NCBI GenBank assembly: GCA_009760855.2
Contig: WPIO01000025.1
Span: 5,428,001-5,492,000, forward strand
DNA from: Cristatella mucedo
Taxonomy: Eukaryota > Bryozoa > Phylactolaemata > Cristatellidae
Reading direction: 5' to 3'
Length of the DNA: 64,000 bases
The first letter of the stretch is position 1. Every line of letters begins with the position of its first letter. Shown piece by piece: positions 23,510 through 64,000 of this stretch. Made by a program: the position numbers and the translations under genes. The notes beneath the pieces are model-generated. The model searched no databases and had not been told where the DNA came from. It saw only the letters and a program-made list of their open reading frames with translations.

Positions 23510-24072
23510 GTTTGTGCTAGCTATTCCAGAACGATTTGTCACTGGATGAGCACATTGCCTTCAGTGTCATGTCGGCCTACTTTCAGCTGAGGACCATCAC
23601 CAAAATCAGAGCTCGCTTGCACAAGAATACGACCGCTAAACTAGTTCACGTGTTTATGAAATTGCATCCAGATTACTGCAATTCTTTTAATTCAGCACTC
23701 ACAGACGGTGCCCTTAATTATCTGACCCTGGTGCACAACTCAGCAGCTCGGTCTGGTCTGGTCTGTCATCAACGGCATAGCTGCCAAATTGCACTGTATC
23801 TGTTTGAACTGTGCTGGTGCCCTGTTAAGCATAAAATCGCTTTTAAGATCCTCTCTTTGGCCTATGGGTTAAGCACTCGCTTGCACCACCCCACCTATCT
23901 GACCCACTTGCTCCTGCAATGTTCTCTTGCACCGCCTGAGTTGCTACAGCCAGTCTTCAATCGGCATCTCTATCTCATCCCTAAACCGAACTTTTCCGGT
24001 AGTCGGACTGTCAGTTCGAATGAACCGAAAGTCTGGAACTCCTCCCAGTGTCTGTCACCGACGGCCTTATGA
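23510..24072 (+). mobile_element. LINE-B-related ORF2 C-terminus, largely open
   Basis: A 178-codon frame (23536-24072) reads TAKLVHVFMKLHPDYCNSF, VHNSAARSGLVCHQRHSCQI and EPKVWNSS. This is CR1/L2-type C-terminal sequence, divergent from the other LINE-B copies. It ends where a minus-strand LINE-B tail begins. Confidence 0.72.
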
Positions 24073-24150
24073 TAATGATAATAATAATAATAATAATGCA
24101 CTTGATAAAGCATCACTTTAGTCTCAGCTAAAGATGCACATGTTCCTCCC
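24073..24150 (-). mobile_element. LINE-B 3'-end stub
   Basis: An ATA/AAT run plus GCACTTGATAAAGCATCA is the LINE-B tail in reverse, abutting the previous fragment. Confidence 0.65.
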
Positions 24151-24387
24151 ATCTCTGCCTATCCCCAATGAACTTGCCTTTTTCTTCCTGTTTGCGTGCT
24201 ACCTTGCTCATGATTCAGCGCATGGGACGAACCAGGGGTCACAATAGCCCCCCCCCCCAGTGGGGCTCTAGCATCATGCTGCTTGCTTGCTAGCATGCTT
24301 GACTAAGCACGGTACTTGTTTGCTTTCCCGGCTTATTTAAGCACGGTATCTTTCGTGTCATTAACCCTTGTTATTGCTTTTCTGCAG

Positions 24388-60630
<36,243 letters not shown>

Positions 60631-61324
60631 GTACACCGTGTTTTAGTTTAACAAATATTCAAATTTTCTCTGCATTGCTTTTAGTTGAGCCTTCTCCACT
60701 GGTCAGTTCTGTCATGGCCACAGTAAAGGCATTCTTTCCAGAAAAAGAGTCTAATAATTTCTTTACTGACCCCTGGATGGTGGCAATGAACTCCGTTGGA
60801 ATGAGGATCAGGAAGAGTAGGTCGTGGACATGCAGCCTTTGTATAAGTCCGGAGGATATTAAAGAATCTCTTAAACTAGGTCGATCCTTGTCCTTGGGTA
60901 AATAGGTTTAATTCCTGAAAACGGCATTACACAGGCTAGCACTGCCTGTAATGTGGCCGAAAGGATAAAGGTTATTAACAGCCAACTAAAGTATGCCCTA
61001 TGATGGAAGCGTATTAAGATAGTTGCTGTTGGATATCTCCATTTGGATGGCCATATGAAATATTCAGTGTCCTCAGAGTGTTTCTCACCTTACTCCAGAA
61101 TCCAAAATCCATTGGCAATTGCGAGTAAACTTAAGTTGCTCACTGATCCTGAATTCATAACACCTTTTTAAAGAAATTTAATGAATAGCAACTAATTTGC
61201 AATATTTTGTATGAATTCTCATTAACCTATAGTTTAGTCTAACTGCATTGTTTATAAAAAAAAGTTAGTGGCAACATAAATCTGCAAGAAATACAATCCG
61301 ATGTGACTGTACGGGTAAGTGAAA

Positions 61325-61805
61325 TTGAACGAAGGCCCTCCATGGCTTGGCTCCTCCATACCTAACTGAACTGCTGCACCAGTTTCAGCCTCTTCGTGCC
61401 CTCAGTTCCTGTGTGGGCAATACATTAGCTGTTCCATTCTTCCACTTATAGACCGTTGTCGACAGAAGCTTTAGCTCTGCAGATCCTAGACTGTGGAGCT
61501 CGCTTCCACAATTCTTATGCAACGACAACTACTCTCCTACTGCCGACTATGGCTCATCCTTTTCAGCGGTCCTGAGGTGCTACTTCCATGCTACTCACTA
61601 CCTCAACTGCTCTTCTTACTATGCTTATGACTATGCTATGCTTTCCACTTTCTCTTTGTTGCGTGAGTCGAAGTCTGTTGGCTACCGAATGCGTACTGAA
61701 AGCCACTTAGGCTAAGTGCGCTATACAAAACTCTCCTGCGTTACACCCACTTAGTCTTTATGGCTTTTTGGAGATGCAGATGGAGATACATTACATTACA
61801 TTGAA
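61325..61805 (+). mobile_element. LINE-A C-terminus and tail
   Basis: CATGGCTTGGCTCCTCCATA begins the HGLAPPYLTELLHQF block. The element ends GGAGATACATTACATTACAT. Confidence 0.82.
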
Positions 61806-62079
61806 GGTAATAGGGCTGCTGAGGCCCCTGGTGCAGGCAAGTAGTCCACATTGAGCGTACTTTGTTCTTGTCTGAACCTGCCGGTAAGGCAAAGCTGCAG
61901 CCCCCTTAACCACGGTGGAATGAATGGCAAATGGTAGGTTTGAACATGGATAATGTTCAGCTAATTTTTTTTAAGTTTAGACCCTCCTTAGCGTGTGTAT
62001 GGCTATGACACGGTCTGAAGCATTTCGTGGGAGAAGCAAAGCCTCTTTACCTCTTTACAGTTGGTTTCCCTTAAAAGTG

Positions 62080-63125
62080 ATAATAATCGTAATACAATTA
62101 GTATTTAACATGCAAATGAAAATAGAAGAATTTTATCTCTCTTCCTTCCTCTTGCTCCGTGCCCCTCTTGCTCCCTTCCTCGCTTCCGCTTGCCATAAGA
62201 AAACTGAATCTCTTTCTAGGAACTTTATAAACGCTGGGCAAAAGCATGTCACTTAGTTGGTGATGACGTGCAGTATTCGCATGCGTATGCTCACAAACAA
62301 AAACTGACGTGGACCGATAAAATGTTGTGAGGAATAGGGGGATTAAAACAAACTTGTTAAATCGCATCAAGTCAGTGAATGTTATGACATCGGTCAGAAG
62401 TGAGTTCCAGGCTATGGGAACATGCAAACTGAAGGCACGGTCTCAAAAGGATCCGGGGTTGGTTAGAGGCAGGCATAGCTTAAACATTCGAGTAACAAGA
62501 GCATTGATGTAAAGACCAAGAAATAGAATGTTGAAGTCAATACGCTGTTTGATTGAGAGCCAGTGCAGGTTGAACTGGTGTATTATGGAATTTGCGACCT
62601 TAGACCACTACAGACAGCTCAGCTACAGAGTTTTGCATGAACTGTAAGCTTGTTATTTACACAGGCAAGAAGCCCTACGAGTAGTGAATAACATAATTCT
62701 TGTCGGGATGTCACGAGTGCATGAACTTGCTTGGCAGTTGTAGCCATCACAGGCCATCAACCTTCATAGGCCTAAAATTATGTAATGGTACGTAGCTGAA
62801 AGTAGGCAGGACTTGACCGTGGAGCTGGTACGGTCATCTAATGAAGGATCACTTTATAACAGAAACCCAGATTGCATGTAGAGGCTACAGGTGATATGCT
62901 GCCGAGATCATTTTTCGGGTTAGACTTTTTAATTTTAGTATCATTTGTCCTGCCCATAACTAGTAACCTGTTTTTATCGTCATCCAGTTTAGGAATGTTT
63001 GTTGCCATTCAAGCTAAAATCTCAGCAATGCATGTTCAAGGGAGCATACAATGTTTGTCACACTCTAAGTCATTGGTGGATCAAAGCACTAGTACAGCTG
63101 TGTGCCGTCTACACACAATGCAAGC
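62080..63125 (-). mobile_element. LINE-B, diverged copy
   Basis: GAAAACTGAATCTCTTTCTA marks the reversed tail region. GGTCAGAAGTGAGTTCCAGG, GATTGAGAGCCAGTGCAGG and the upstream RT C-terminal spacer follow. It is heavily mutated. Confidence 0.68.
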
Positions 63126-63129
63126 CTAA

Positions 63130-63960
63130 ATTTAAGATCTGCTAGAATTAACATCCTTAGAGTAGAGAGAATTATAAGTTTTAGTTTTTGGCAGCGAGAT
63201 TTGTGCTCACTTTTCTGTATTCCTGGCAAGGAGACTAAGATTATTAGCCTCATTGGTGAGTACTGTGAGCCATGACAGTACTGTGCTCAACTTGAACCTG
63301 GTTGGCTGATTTTGCCTGACACCAACATCATGGCTTATATATTTCATTTGTCATAACTTAGGATAGGACCTGTGTCACTTACAATCCTCATTATTGTACA
63401 ATCCCATCGGCTTTTCAGTGTGACTAGAGAATTGAATTTTTACATCCAGACATTTTTCAATATAATTAGTATTTGAATTAGTGGTCACGGTCGTGCAAAC
63501 TTTCATGATCACATAATGACCGCTATCAATTATTCTGCAGTAGTCCTTCTATTTATTAGTTCTTTTGCTGTTCTCTTTGAAACAAGTGCGACTGATCCAA
63601 CTAGTGTTGGTTATATTGCTCGTCGATTCTACATGCTGACATCCTGCTTGCTTAAAGGCTGAGAAACGTTAGCAGCAACGGTGTTCTAGAAAGGGGATGC
63701 ATACTATTCGTGCATAACTGAGCCACAATTAGTGGTGTCTAACGTCTACATTCCGGTTTATTTACTTCATAGTTGATTTGAAGGCAAGACAAGTCATTAA
63801 AAAATTTACTAGAGGCTTATGAGTGCTTTACTGGGCTGCTGCTTCCTGCAGCAAAATATTCACTTGAGAGAGTAATGCATCTTCACTCTTAGAGAAATCA
63901 TGCAGTTAGGCAAATAGTTTGCCCTTTGATACGTGCACTGCAGAGTTAACACTTTTCGTG
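63130..63960. other. Right-hand stretch, nothing recognised
   Basis: Probably intron of gene B. The expected disintegrin exon was sought here and not found. Confidence 0.4.
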
Positions 63961-63962
63961 CC

Positions 63963-64000
63963 GCCCTGGTCTGGCCAACGGATAAGGTGATCGTCTTTTA
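63963..64000 (+). mobile_element. SINE-2 head, cut by window end
   Basis: CTGGTCTGGCCAACGGATAA, then GGTGATCGTC matches the SINE-2 head at 55029 and runs off the window. Confidence 0.5.

Overview
The window reads as repeat-rich nuclear DNA of an animal, most likely an invertebrate. Coding segments are short, bounded by GT/AG splice sites and separated by introns of one to ten kilobases. Between them lie tRNA-derived SINEs, CR1/L2-type LINE fragments, hAT-like miniature elements and long dinucleotide tracts. I see no prokaryotic operon, CRISPR array or phage. The species cannot be named from the sequence.

The genes I can support are two head-to-tail ADAM17-like (TACE, tumour-necrosis-factor-alpha-converting enzyme) membrane metalloproteases, both on the + strand. 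Gene A is the 3' part of one copy: five exons at 1707-1936, 5451-5529, 6118-6206, 9159-9233 and 9385-9612. They encode the membrane-proximal domain, the transmembrane helix and a complete cytoplasmic tail, with the stop at 9612 and an AATAAA at 10343. Gene B lies downstream and is the 5' part of a second copy. Its first recognisable prodomain exon is at 24388-24483 (tentative). The prodomain continues through 38249, a furin site (RKKR) lies at 39937-39948, and the metalloprotease domain runs from 39949 to 60630. The zinc motif HEFGHGWGSRHD is split between exons 56183-56299 and 60290-60402. Splice phases match at every directly joined exon pair I identified. One intron, 60403-60560, starts with GC rather than GT. 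One linking exon between 43495 and 53552 was not found. The disintegrin, membrane-proximal and tail exons of B must lie past 64000.

The rest of the window is as follows. From 9.6 to 24 kb is intergenic or 5' flanking DNA. It includes a GC- and CpG-rich block at about 15.5-21.2 kb with a TATA box followed by a splice donor near 19.0 kb, which is a possible promoter for gene B. Two LINE families dominate the repeats. LINE-A ends in an ATTAC-like pentamer tail, and its longest copy is at about 49.6-52.7 kb. LINE-B ends in ATT repeats and has about 17 pieces. A tRNA-derived SINE (SINE-1) has about a dozen copies. A second one (SINE-2) has a 3' end resembling the LINE-B tail, suggesting it borrows LINE-B machinery. 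Other mobile remnants are Tc1-like transposase pieces (4.5-4.9 kb), a Tigger/pogo-like terminus (18.6 kb), a decayed hAT-type transposase between 93-bp inverted repeats (25.7-26.7 kb), and four MITE copies, one with a perfect 8-bp target duplication.

If both ADAM17-like copies are expressed, they would be paralogous sheddases: membrane proteases that cut cytokine, growth-factor and Notch-pathway ectodomains at the cell surface. Which substrates they act on here cannot be read from the DNA.
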